NCBI RefSeq assembly: GCF_031348265.1
Contig: NZ_CP133771.1
Coordinates: forward strand, 8,494,001-8,558,000
DNA length: 64,000 nt
Direction: 5' to 3'
DNA from: Streptomyces collinus
Lineage (GTDB): Bacteria; Actinomycetota; Actinomycetes; Streptomycetales; Streptomycetaceae
The first letter of the stretch is position 1. Each line of letters opens with the position of its first letter. The notes under the pieces were generated by a model. That model worked only from the letters and a program-made list of their open reading frames with translations. It was not told the DNA's origin and made no database searches. A program made the position numbers and the translations under genes. Of the stretch, positions 42,252-49,946 are shown in pieces.

Positions 42252-42545
42252 ATGGCTACCGAAAACGATCACGCTGAATCCGTACGAGCCCTCCGGCAGC
42301 TGCGCCGGATGCGCACGTTCTACGCCGGGGGCGCCTTCCTGTGGGCCGTTTCGGCCGTGTCGGCGGGGTGGGACGACCCCGGCAGCAGGCAGATGTGGGT
42401 TTCGGTGGCGTTCCTGGTGGTCTTCGCCGCCCTGCTCGTCATGACGGCCATCTGGCTGAGGCGTCAGCAGGCCGACCACCCGGACGAGCCCGCGCATCAC
42501 GCAGCTCCGCGCAGGCCGGCTTGGCGTCGCCACGCCAACGCCTAG
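42252..42545 (+). CDS. Small two-helix membrane protein
   Basis: This 97-residue protein starts with an N-terminal charged helix (HAESVRALRQLRRMRTFYAG). Two transmembrane segments follow (about 24-40, AFLWAVSAVSAGW, and 48-67, MWVSVAFLVVFAALLVM). A basic tail ends in His/Ala/Pro. There is no known domain. It lies 32 bases downstream of the previous gene in the same direction and may be co-transcribed with it. Its stop overlaps the stop of a small convergent gene by four bases. The function is unknown. Confidence 0.68.
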   Translation: MATENDHAESVRALRQLRRMRTFYAGGAFLWAVSAVSAGWDDPGSRQMWVSVAFLVVFAALLVMTAIWLRRQQADHPDEPAHHAAPRRPAWRRHANA

Positions 42546-42715
42546 GAGGGGTGGAAGTCGCCCGGGCGGTCGCGACGGAGTTCCTCGTACCGTTGGGCAT
42601 AGGCGTCGAGTGCCTGATGGATCGTGCAGCCGAACGTCTCGCGGATCGTTGCGATCGCGGCGATGCTCCGGTGCGCCAGAATGTCGTGGTCCACGCTCGC
42701 GGGCAGTTGGTCCAT
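42542..42715 (-). CDS. 57-residue hypothetical protein
   Basis: An ATG at 42715 opens a short frame with excellent GC3 bias, reading MDQLPASVDHDILAHRSIAA, TIRETFGCTIHQALDAYAQR and YEELRRDRPGDF. It is helical and soluble, resembling small Streptomyces proteins of unknown role. A weak purine stretch precedes the start. It ends with a stop overlapping the convergent small membrane protein gene by four bases, and begins 20 bases after the stop of the DHFR-like gene on the same strand. Confidence 0.6.
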   Translation of the reverse strand: MDQLPASVDHDILAHRSIAAIATIRETFGCTIHQALDAYAQRYEELRRDRPGDFHPS

Positions 42716-42735
42716 GAGCGTGAGGCTACCGGGGG

Positions 42736-43311
42736 TCAGTGGAGGGTGGGGCGGTAGACCAGCTCCTGGATGTGTCCGTCGAGCGTCCGGTTCTCGACCA
42801 GCTCCAGATCGAAGTCCGTTGCGTCCTCGAAGATCCGGTCCAGCCCGGTCCGGCCGGTGATGACGGGGAAGAGTGTCACCTGCAAGCGGTCCACCAGTCC
42901 GGCCGCCATCAGCGCGCGGTTCAACGACAGACTGCCGTGGGAGCGCAACGGCACCTCGGACTCCTCCTTGAGCCGGGCGACGACCTCGACGGCGTCACCG
43001 CTGACGAGTGTCGCGTCGGGCCAGTCGAGGGGACCTTCCAACGTCCTCGACACCACCGTCGCCGGCAAACTCCGCATCCGCGTCACCCATGGGTCGCGCA
43101 CGTCGGATTCCTCGGTGCTCGAAGCCAGCATCTGTGTGAAGGCCCGGTACGTACGCGCCCCGAAGACCATCCGCTGCTCCTCGCCGTAGAGGGCGAGGCG
43201 GTGGTCGAGCAGCTCGGGGCCCTGCTTGCCCCAGTAGCCGGTCCAGTCGGCGCCGGCGGCGCCGTAGCCGTCGAGGCTGGAGAAGACGTCGAAGGTGTAG
43301 GTGGCGGTCAT
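42736..43311 (-). CDS. Dihydrofolate reductase-family protein (RibD C-terminal type)
   Basis: This 191-residue cytosolic oxidoreductase starts at an ATG behind GAGGAGAG. The DHFR/RibD_C fold is recognised from the opening TYTFDVFSSLDGYGAAGADW, the catalytic-loop phrase MVFGARTYRAFTQML, PATVVSRTLEGPLDWPDATL, and the C-terminal strand pair DRLQVTLFPVITGRTG. Proteins of this type bind NADPH and reduce unknown pteridine-like or pyrimidine substrates; they are not the essential folate enzyme. The length is normal for the family. It is followed by the 57-residue gene on the same strand. Confidence 0.9.
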   Translation of the reverse strand: MTATYTFDVFSSLDGYGAAGADWTGYWGKQGPELLDHRLALYGEEQRMVFGARTYRAFTQMLASSTEESDVRDPWVTRMRSLPATVVSRTLEGPLDWPDATLVSGDAVEVVARLKEESEVPLRSHGSLSLNRALMAAGLVDRLQVTLFPVITGRTGLDRIFEDATDFDLELVENRTLDGHIQELVYRPTLH

Positions 43312-43488
43312 GTGGCTCTCCTCGCGTGCGGTCGGTCGGGGGACGTACACAACGGGCGATCGTCTTCGGATGCGTTCCGGTGACCGTCGCACCCTTGGAC
43401 CCGGCGCGCTTGCGAAACTCATCGCTCCGCCCGCCACACGTGGCCCCGGACCGCTCGAACGGCGGAGACAGACGGCCCTGATCACGGC

Positions 43489-44586
43489 ATGATTCCCCCC
43501 GTGCATGGAGGCAGAGGACGAGGCGGTCGGTGGCGGTACGCCCTTACGGAGTCGGAGCACGGCCACGTCTGGGGAGTCTGTGCCGAGGTGGAGGGACTCT
43601 TCAGGGAGCCCGGGCGCGCGACCTACGAACTCTTCGACTGGGTGCCGGACGCTGCCGAGGTGCGCGGCTGGGTCGGATGCCGGGTGTGGCTGGTACCGCA
43701 GGACGAAGCGCTCGACCCATGGCTGCTGGAGGACGCGGCAAGCCTCGGACGGCAACGGCGAACGGATGCTCTCGTGCTGACGGGCCTGGACGACCACATG
43801 GGCCCACCGGAAGGGCACCGGGCTCCGGTCCGCCTGCACGACGGGTACCGATGGCTGGGCACGTGCCGGGAGTTCACGCGCGTCCTGCCGGACGAGCAGG
43901 CCGCTCCCTCGCTCGTCCTGCGGGGACTCTCGCCGGGTGACCGGCTGCGACAGGCACTGGCGACGGGCACCCGGCGCGCCCTGGACCTGGACCAGGCCTG
44001 GCTGGAGATCCGGGACGACAGCGGCGAGCCGCTCGCCGACCGGCTGCTGCGGCCCAAGGTCCGTTCGTGGCGCCCCTCCTCCCACGGGCCGGATCTCATC
44101 GACCTGGAACTCGACGAAGAACTCGACAGACCCGTCCCCGGATACGCCCGGCCCCTCTGGGATCGCTGGCTCGCCGGCCCGCCGGAAGCCCCCGGCGCCT
44201 GGGCCGGCCTGGACACCCGGGAGCGCGAGGCCTGGCTCGAACTCGTCCGCGACCGGGGCTGCCTGCTCAAGCACCAGGACCGGCCGGCCGGACAGTCGTA
44301 CGAGCTGGACGGCCGCCACATCACCGACGAGCCGAGCCTCTACCTGGCACTCGGCGAGGCCTTCAACGGGCCGGGAGGCTACTTCGGCGCCTGCGTGGCC
44401 GCCCTCGCGGACTGCCTCCGGGGCGACTTCGGGTACACCGCCCCCGCCACCCTCCTCTGGCGGGACATCGCACCCGCACGCGAGCACCTCTCCCACGTCC
44501 TGACCGCAGAGGGTGAACCGTACGACCTGGTCGCCCTGGTCCTCGACGTCCTGGCCGAGGGCCGGGTGGGTGTCACCTTCGCGTGA
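43489..44586 (+). CDS. Barstar-domain protein with an uncharacterised N-terminal domain
   Basis: This 365-residue cytosolic protein ends in a barstar (ribonuclease inhibitor) domain, about 265-365. It is recognised from YELDGRHITDEPSLYLALGE, AFNGPGGYFGACVAALADCL and FGYTAPATLLWRDIAPAREH. The first 260 residues form a beta-rich domain with HVWGVCAEVEGLF, WLVPQDEALDPWLLEDAASL and RLRPKVRSW-type phrases, with no family match. Such double proteins are found as immunity proteins for barnase-like secreted nucleases in Streptomyces. No barnase-type toxin is seen adjacent, so this may be an orphan immunity gene. The start could also be the GTG four codons downstream. Confidence 0.78.
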   Translation: MIPPVHGGRGRGGRWRYALTESEHGHVWGVCAEVEGLFREPGRATYELFDWVPDAAEVRGWVGCRVWLVPQDEALDPWLLEDAASLGRQRRTDALVLTGLDDHMGPPEGHRAPVRLHDGYRWLGTCREFTRVLPDEQAAPSLVLRGLSPGDRLRQALATGTRRALDLDQAWLEIRDDSGEPLADRLLRPKVRSWRPSSHGPDLIDLELDEELDRPVPGYARPLWDRWLAGPPEAPGAWAGLDTREREAWLELVRDRGCLLKHQDRPAGQSYELDGRHITDEPSLYLALGEAFNGPGGYFGACVAALADCLRGDFGYTAPATLLWRDIAPAREHLSHVLTAEGEPYDLVALVLDVLAEGRVGVTFA

Positions 44587-44656
44587 ACGTAAAAGTGAAC
44601 CGGGGCAAGTGTCCCGTTCCTGACCACACGACACCTACGCCTCCGGAGGCACAGCG

Positions 44657-45370
44657 ATGGTCACACCGGCTCGACGCGTAGCTCTTCTGGGGGGAGGCTT
44701 CTCGACGGACGAGGACGGGCTGCTGGACGACTGGCTGCTCGGCCACGTAGGCCGCCCACGCCCCAAGGTGTGTTTCGTCCCCACGGCCAGTGGTGACGCA
44801 CCCGCATACATCGATCAGTTCTTGAGCGCGTTCGCGCCACGCAGGTGTGAGCCGTCCGTCCTGTCGCTGTTCCGGCGGGAGTTGAATGACGAGGCTCTAC
44901 GGAGGTTCCTGCTCGACCAGGATGTCGTGTACGTGGGCGGCGGCAACACCGCGAACCTTCTGGCGGTGTGGCGTGCGCACGGGGTCGACCGGGTGCTGGG
45001 CGAGGCCTGCAACCGCGGGACGCTGCTGTGCGGCATCAGTGCCGGCGCCAACTGCTGGGCCAGCGGCTCGCACACGGACTCCTTCGGTCCGCTGACGTTC
45101 CTCCAGGACGGGCTGGGTCTCCTGCCGGGCTCGGTGTGCCCGCACTACGACAGCGAACCAGGGCGTCGCGCTTCCTACCGGGAAGCCGTGGCGACCGGCA
45201 GGTTGTCCGCCGGGTGGGCGATCGAGGACGGAGTGGGTGCCCTGTTCGCGGACGGACGTCTCGACGAAGCGGTCAGCCGGACTCCGGATGCCCGCCTGTA
45301 CTGGGTGCAGGCAGACGGCGCGGATGAGGCCGTCGAGCGAGCGCTGCCATGCCGGCTGCTCGATGAGTGA
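44657..45370 (+). CDS. Peptidase E-like (family S51) protein
   Basis: This 237-residue cytosolic protein starts at an ATG behind GGAGG. It has the class I glutamine amidotransferase-like fold with the S51 serine nucleophile in CGISAGANCW. The preceding strand is YVGGGNTANLLAVWRAHG, and a His/Asp partner region includes PHYDSEPGRRASYREAV. Peptidase E cleaves dipeptides with N-terminal Asp; the actinomycete homologues are uncharacterised. The C-terminal strand GARLYWVQADG is typical of the family. It is followed at 34 bases by a ZIP transporter in the same direction, possibly co-transcribed. Confidence 0.85.
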   Translation: MVTPARRVALLGGGFSTDEDGLLDDWLLGHVGRPRPKVCFVPTASGDAPAYIDQFLSAFAPRRCEPSVLSLFRRELNDEALRRFLLDQDVVYVGGGNTANLLAVWRAHGVDRVLGEACNRGTLLCGISAGANCWASGSHTDSFGPLTFLQDGLGLLPGSVCPHYDSEPGRRASYREAVATGRLSAGWAIEDGVGALFADGRLDEAVSRTPDARLYWVQADGADEAVERALPCRLLDE

Positions 45371-45404
45371 CGTGATGCTTGCTCGCGCGGGTACGCGGCG
45401 CTGT

Positions 45405-46166
45405 ATGTCCGAGGTGATGCAAGCAGGTGGCTGGGGGTTGCTGGCGGGGAGTGCCCTGCTGCTGGGAGCGGTGTTCGGGTACGGGATGCGCGTGTCGCAG
45501 AAGGTCATCGCGCTGGTGATGGCCTTCGGCGCCGGTGTGCTGCTCTCGGCCGTTTCCTTCGAGCTGGTCGGCGAAGCGTATGAGCAAGGCGGGTTGGGCC
45601 CGGCGGTGGTGGGGACACTTTCCGGTGCGGCGGCCTACACGGCGGGCAATCTGTGGCTGGCCGGCCGGGGTGCCCGCCATCGCAAGCGATCGGGCCACCA
45701 CACGGAGCAGACCCAGCCGTCCGAGGCGCAGAACAGCGGCTCGGGCCTGGCGCTGGCGCTGGGCGCGCTGCTGGACGGAGTACCCGAGTCGGCGGTGATC
45801 GGCGTCAGTCTGCTCGACGGTGGGGCGGTGAGCCTCGTGACCGTCGCGGCGGTGTTCATCAGCAACATCCCGGAGGGCCTGTCCAGTTCGGCAGGGATGA
45901 AGAAGTCCGGGCGCGGCAAGGCGTACGTCTTCGGTGTGTGGGGCGCCATCGCGGTCGCGAGCACCGTCTCCGCAGTCCTGGGATACGCCGTCCTCGGGGG
46001 CTTCTCACCCACCGTGATCGCGGGGGTGACGGCCGTGGCCGCCGGTGCGATCCTGGCCATGATCGCCGACACGATGATCCCCGAGGCGTTCCAGGAAGCC
46101 CACCTGGCGATCGGGCTGGTCACGGTCGGCGGCTTCCTGGTCTCCTTCGCGCTGTCCCATGCCTGA
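45405..46166 (+). CDS. ZIP-family divalent metal transporter
   Basis: This 253-residue membrane protein is assigned to ATG 45405; starts at 45375 or 45417 are possible. It has eight predicted helices. The ZIP metal-binding helices are visible: IALVMAFGAGVLLSAVSFEL (helix 2), ALGALLDGVPESAVIGVSL (helix 4, with Asp and Glu in place of the usual HxxxD/N) and AVFISNIPEGLSSSAGMKK (helix 5, with the conserved N-x2-EG). A His-rich loop, GARHRKRSGHHTEQT, joins helices 3 and 4. It should move zinc or a similar ion into the cytosol. No Zur box was seen. Confidence 0.87.
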   Translation: MSEVMQAGGWGLLAGSALLLGAVFGYGMRVSQKVIALVMAFGAGVLLSAVSFELVGEAYEQGGLGPAVVGTLSGAAAYTAGNLWLAGRGARHRKRSGHHTEQTQPSEAQNSGSGLALALGALLDGVPESAVIGVSLLDGGAVSLVTVAAVFISNIPEGLSSSAGMKKSGRGKAYVFGVWGAIAVASTVSAVLGYAVLGGFSPTVIAGVTAVAAGAILAMIADTMIPEAFQEAHLAIGLVTVGGFLVSFALSHA

Positions 46167-46205
46167 CGGCACACCGTCCTCGCCGCAGGCGGGGGTTCGC
46201 CTCGA

Positions 46206-46211
46206 TAGCCT
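46206..46211 (+). promoter_or_regulatory. -10 box of a probable leaderless promoter (IMPase homologue)
   Basis: TAGCCT ends seven bases before the ATG at 46219 and there is no Shine-Dalgarno, which supports this start over the in-frame ATG at 46159. Confidence 0.42.
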
Positions 46212-46218
46212 GCACGGC

Positions 46219-47016
46219 ATGACCAAGTCATCTGTGAGCGACACCGAGGTCGCGACAGCCGGGGCGTCGGCCGGCGCGGCGGTGGTGCGCGCCATGTACG
46301 GCCGGGAACTCAGCCGCATCGACAAGGGCGCCGGGGACTTCGCCACCGCCGCCGATGTGGAGGCCGAGAAGGCGATCCTCGCCGTCATCCGTGCCGCACG
46401 GCCCGATGACGCGGTGCTCGGCGAGGAAGGCGGGCAGCAGGGCACCGCCGGCGCCCGGCGCCAATGGCTGGTGGATCCCCTGTGCGGCACGTTGAACTAC
46501 GCCGTCGGCACCATGCTGGTGGCCGTCAACGTGGCGCTGCGCGACGGGGCGGCGACGGTGGCCGACCCGTTCAGCGGCGAGGTCTTCTTCACCGACGGGG
46601 AGAGCGCCCGGGTCCGGCACGACGGGTCCGGCGACGCGCTGCTGACGCCCACGTCGGCCACCCGCCTGGTGGACGTCAACCTGGATCCGCCGTTCCCGAA
46701 CGCTCCCGGATTCCGGGCTGTCGACCTGCTGGCCCACCCCGAGTTCGTCGCACGTTTCCGGCCGCGCGTCGTGTCCACCACGCTGGCCCTGGCCTGGGTC
46801 GCCGCCGGCAAGCGCGCCGCCTATGTCACCGATGGCGGCGGCTTCACCGGCAGCGTGCATTTCGCGGCGGGGATCGCTCTGTGCCGGGCGGCCGGCTGCG
46901 TCGTCACCGGGATCGACGGTGGTCCGCTGGAGGAGGCGGGCCGTGGGCTCGTGGTCGCTGCCGACAAGGAGGCCCACGCGCTGCTGATGTCGATGACGGG
47001 CGGCCGAGGCCGGTGA
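46219..47016 (+). CDS. Inositol monophosphatase-family protein missing two metal ligands
   Basis: This 265-residue cytosolic protein has the FIG/IMPase superfamily fold. LGEEGG keeps the first acidic pair and WLVDPLCGTLNY keeps Asp86, but the second Asp of the DPxDGTxNF motif is Cys89. The C-terminal WDxAAG metal motif reads VHFAAG with His214 where Asp should be. In human IMPA1 these are D93 and D220, both metal ligands. The protein may therefore have altered metal use, reduced phosphatase activity, or a non-catalytic role. The fold is otherwise complete and the length is normal. The start is leaderless. Confidence 0.82.
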   Translation: MTKSSVSDTEVATAGASAGAAVVRAMYGRELSRIDKGAGDFATAADVEAEKAILAVIRAARPDDAVLGEEGGQQGTAGARRQWLVDPLCGTLNYAVGTMLVAVNVALRDGAATVADPFSGEVFFTDGESARVRHDGSGDALLTPTSATRLVDVNLDPPFPNAPGFRAVDLLAHPEFVARFRPRVVSTTLALAWVAAGKRAAYVTDGGGFTGSVHFAAGIALCRAAGCVVTGIDGGPLEEAGRGLVVAADKEAHALLMSMTGGRGR

Positions 47017-47072
47017 TGTGACGGCATGGCTTCGCGGCGTGGCTGCCGGACCGGCCGAGTCCCGTCCCGTGC

Positions 47073-47453
47073 TCAGCAGAAGGCGAGCGGGATGTCCTTG
47101 TCCACGCAGTACGTCATGACGTCGATCAGCCGGCGGGTGTCATCGATGCGTCGTCGGAGAACAGGATCGTCGGCGGCGTGCGGCCGCTCCTCGATGATCG
47201 TTTCCAGGCGGGGCAGCATGGCCGCGCAGTGCGCGGGTGCGATGTCACCGTCGTCGTCCGGATGGTCGAGCAGCGGTGCCAGCGTGGTGGTCAGGCTGCT
47301 CCACGGCCGGTTTCCCCCGAAGCCGGCCATCTCCGGGAGGGCGAAGCCCTCGGTCTGGGCCAGCCACTCCCTGAACAGGCGGAACCCGTAGTAGGACCAC
47401 GAGATGTCCGGGCTCGTCACTTCGTCGTCCGCAGGGCAGAGCATGAGCCCCAT
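47073..47453 (-). CDS. Small uncharacterised protein
   Basis: This 126-residue soluble protein is assigned to ATG 47453, which sits eight bases after GAGGAGG. It begins MGLMLCPADDEVTSPDISWS and continues with YYGFRLFREWLAQTEGF, NRPWSSLTTTLAPLLDHPDD, then AHCAAMLPRLETIIEE and VMTYCVDKDIPLAFC. It is acidic and rich in Asp, Trp and Leu. No known domain, signal or membrane helix is present. I recognise it as a recurrent Streptomyces hypothetical. Its stop is 56 bases from the convergent IMPase homologue. Confidence 0.7.
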   Translation of the reverse strand: MGLMLCPADDEVTSPDISWSYYGFRLFREWLAQTEGFALPEMAGFGGNRPWSSLTTTLAPLLDHPDDDGDIAPAHCAAMLPRLETIIEERPHAADDPVLRRRIDDTRRLIDVMTYCVDKDIPLAFC

Positions 47454-47509
47454 CCGGTCGGCCTCCTCGCGCGCCTGGCGCTCATGAACAGGTGTCGTTT
47501 CCACCCAGC

Positions 47510-48421
47510 CTATGCGGACGTGCCGGCGACTCCCTGCGCCGTGACGGGTGTTCCGTCGGTCCGGGCCTCCAGGGCGCGCAGGACGGCCGCCATGTCCTCG
47601 CCGCCGTGGCCCTGTTGGACGGTCTCGGTGTAGAGGGCGTGGCACACGTCCAGGAGCGGGGACGCCAGTTCTGCCTCGCGGGCGGCCTCGGCGATGAGGC
47701 GATTGTTCTTGAGGACGTCCGCTGCGGCTGCCTGGACCGAGAAGTCGCGCTCCAGCAGCTTCGAAGCCTTGACCCGGGAGACGGCACTGGCCATCGGGCC
47801 CGCGTCCAGCACATCCCGGAAGAGGCGCTGATCAAGCCCGTGCCGCTCGGCGAAGTGGAATGCCTCGGCAAGGCCCGTGACCACGGTGATCAGGAACAGG
47901 TTCACCGAGAACTTCAGTTGCAGCGCACCCGGGACGGCCCCGCACACGAACGTCTCCCGGCACACCGGACCGAGCAGGGGCCGCACGGTCGTCACGGCGT
48001 CGCCGTCACCCGCCAGCATCCCCACCAGTTCGCCCCGTTCGGCAGGGACACGGCTGCCGGAGACCGGGGCCTCGACGTAACGGCCGCCCGCGGCCTGGAT
48101 GTCCTCCTGGAGGGTGCGGGAGTACTCGGCGGAGGTCGTGCCCATGTGGACGACGGTCCGACCGGCGACACGCTGAGCGAAGCCCGGGGTGCCGCGGCCC
48201 AGCACCGCGTCCACGGCGGGCTCGTCGGCCAGCATGAGGAAAACGGTGGCCGCCCGCCGGAAGACCTCGGCGCTGCTCGCCGCCACCTCGGCGCCGGCTG
48301 CCCGCACCGGTTCGCAACGCCCGGGGGTGCGGTTCCAGACGACGAGCCGCGTCCCGGCACGGGCGAGGTTCAGTGCCATGGGCTGCCCCATGACCCCCAG
48401 ACCGATGAAACCGACGTACAT
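47510..48421 (-). CDS. NAD(P)-dependent oxidoreductase, 3-hydroxyisobutyrate dehydrogenase family
   Basis: This 303-residue cytosolic enzyme has the beta-hydroxyacid dehydrogenase layout. The Rossmann motif MYVGFIGLGVMGQPMALNLA is at the N-terminus. VVWNRTPGR marks NADP-type specificity, YVEAPVSGS (residues about 115-123) is the substrate loop, and the catalytic Lys appears as GALQLKFSVNLF (near 175), with the C-terminal helical domain after it. The family reduces or oxidises short 3-hydroxy acids or glyoxylate-type aldehydes. It is divergent from a TetR gene with two palindromes between, so it is probably induced by a substrate-like ligand. Confidence 0.92.
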   Translation of the reverse strand: MYVGFIGLGVMGQPMALNLARAGTRLVVWNRTPGRCEPVRAAGAEVAASSAEVFRRAATVFLMLADEPAVDAVLGRGTPGFAQRVAGRTVVHMGTTSAEYSRTLQEDIQAAGGRYVEAPVSGSRVPAERGELVGMLAGDGDAVTTVRPLLGPVCRETFVCGAVPGALQLKFSVNLFLITVVTGLAEAFHFAERHGLDQRLFRDVLDAGPMASAVSRVKASKLLERDFSVQAAAADVLKNNRLIAEAAREAELASPLLDVCHALYTETVQQGHGGEDMAAVLRALEARTDGTPVTAQGVAGTSA

Positions 48422-48475
48422 GACGCACCGCCTCCTCCGGCTCGGGCCGGGGCCGAGCCGCCACCGCCGTCCTCG

Positions 48476-48495
48476 ACTATGACCGTGGTCATAGT
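48476..48495. promoter_or_regulatory. TetR operator palindrome 1
   Basis: ACTATGAC-CGTG-GTCATAGT is a perfect inverted repeat with 8-bp arms in the divergent gap between the dehydrogenase and the TetR gene. Confidence 0.8.
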
Positions 48496-48504
48496 AGCCG
48501 TGGT

Positions 48505-48520
48505 TATGACGGCGGTCATA
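48505..48520. promoter_or_regulatory. TetR operator palindrome 2
   Basis: TATGAC-GGCG-GTCATA is a second copy with 6-bp arms, centred 27 bases from palindrome 1. It has the same core, so two dimers may bind side by side. Confidence 0.75.
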
Positions 48521-48567
48521 GAGTGGAGCCCGGGAAAGACGTGTGAGCGAGTTGACGGAGGTCGACG

Positions 48568-49167
48568 ATGGCGACAGCCGAGCGGGGGCCGCGTGAGCGG
48601 ATGATCTTCAGTGCCGCCCAGCTCATCCGGCGCGACGGAGTCGTCTCCACCGGCATGCGCGAAGTCGCCCTCGACGCCGCCGCGCCACGCGGTTCGCTCC
48701 AGCACTACTTTCCCGGCGGCAAGGCGCAGTTGGTCGACGAGGCGGTGGGCTGGGCAGGTGATTACGCGGCAGGCCGTGTCGCCCGTTTCCTGGCCGCGCT
48801 GCCCGAGCCGACGCCGAGCGGGCTGTTCGGCTCGATGGTGCGCCAGTGGACCGACGAGTACGAGGCTGCCGGCTTCGCGGGCGGCTGCCCGGTGGCCGCC
48901 GCCATGGTGGACTGCGCGGAGTCGGTCCCCTCCACGCGGAAGGCCGCATCGGCCGCGTTCGCCACCTGGACCGGCGCGGTCGCCCAGGCCCTGACCGAGA
49001 TGGGCGTTCCCGGGGAACGGGCCGGGGCACTCGCCACGCTCATGATCAGCAGCCTGGAGGGGGCGATCCTGCTCGCCCGGGCCGAGCGTGACGTCCGGGC
49101 CCTGACGACCGTGGCCCGGGAACTCGGCCCCGTCCTCGATGCGGCCGTGCGCCCGCCGGGCGGCTGA
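48568..49167 (+). CDS. TetR-family repressor (LmrA/YxaF-like)
   Basis: This 199-residue regulator starts at an ATG behind GGAG. The N-terminal HTH is RMIFSAAQLIRRDGVVSTGM, then REVALDAAAPRGSLQHYFPG and GKAQLVDEAVGWAG. The C-terminal ligand domain is the LmrA/YxaF type, shown by FAGGCPVAAAMVDCAESVPS with its conserved GGCP motif. It is expected to bind the two ACTATGAC palindromes and repress both itself and the divergent dehydrogenase. Related proteins sense lincomycin, flavonoids or other aromatics, which is a hint only. It ends 13 bases from the convergent GNAT gene. Confidence 0.92.
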   Translation: MATAERGPRERMIFSAAQLIRRDGVVSTGMREVALDAAAPRGSLQHYFPGGKAQLVDEAVGWAGDYAAGRVARFLAALPEPTPSGLFGSMVRQWTDEYEAAGFAGGCPVAAAMVDCAESVPSTRKAASAAFATWTGAVAQALTEMGVPGERAGALATLMISSLEGAILLARAERDVRALTTVARELGPVLDAAVRPPGG

Positions 49168-49180
49168 GCGCGCGCCGGAG

Positions 49181-49714
49181 CTACCCCTCGTACTGTGTGA
49201 GGTCGATGCCGTACACCGTGAGGTCGTGGCCGTGGACCGGGTGCTGAGCGGCGCCTTCCGGCTCCATGCCGAGTTTGCCGAGCACGTTCGCCGAGGCACT
49301 GTCGTCCGTGCGGCACACGGCTACCACCCGGTCCAGGCCCCGGTCCTGAAGAGCGAACTCCAGGGTGGCGTGCGCCGCTTCCGACGCGTATCCCTGCCCC
49401 CAGAACACCCGCCCGAGCCGCCAGCTGATCGCCACCTGGCCGGCGATCTCGGCCGGAGCGTCGGCCACGGACAGACCGACGGCGCCCACCAGCTCGCCAG
49501 AGCCCAGGAGTTCGACGGCGAACATCCCGAACCCCTCCTCGTCCCACTCCTCCTCCCAGGTCTCGATGTCCTGGGCGGTCTGCTCCATGGAGCGAGGCAC
49601 GCCGTCGCCGATGCGCTGCATCACCGCCGGGTCGGCGTGGATCTCGGAGAGGGGGACGAGGTCGTCGTCGAGCCATCGGCGCAGGACGAGGCGGGGTGTG
49701 CGGATGTCGGTCAT
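49181..49714 (-). CDS. GNAT-family N-acetyltransferase (RimJ/RimL-like)
   Basis: This 177-residue cytosolic acetyltransferase opens with IRTPRLVLRRWLDDDLVPLS, the usual start of RimJ/RimL-type enzymes. It continues with EIHADPAVMQRIGDGVPRS, and the acetyl-CoA pyrophosphate loop region is GRVFWGQGYASEAAHATLEF. The closing strand, VVAVCRTDDSASANVLGKLG, is followed by MEPEG. Substrates in this group range from ribosomal protein N-termini to small molecules, so the target is unknown. No aminoglycoside-specific feature is seen. Confidence 0.92.
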   Translation of the reverse strand: MTDIRTPRLVLRRWLDDDLVPLSEIHADPAVMQRIGDGVPRSMEQTAQDIETWEEEWDEEGFGMFAVELLGSGELVGAVGLSVADAPAEIAGQVAISWRLGRVFWGQGYASEAAHATLEFALQDRGLDRVVAVCRTDDSASANVLGKLGMEPEGAAQHPVHGHDLTVYGIDLTQYEG

Positions 49715-49946
49715 GATCCCATCTTGCCGACGCGGCGGAGGGATCGCGAACCGCGGCGGCGCACTCCGGCGGTGAGCGGGGCCGGTGGAGCGTCACGCCA
49801 CGATGCCGGACCTGGCCCAACACCGGCCGGTTTCGTCAACGTCGCCCAGGACGGCGGAGTTCACGCCTTCATCTGCGGGTGCCGCTGGTCGCAACTGCGG
49901 CTCGCGAAGCCCGTCCCGCGATGTCCGCCCGGCTCCGCACCGAGGG

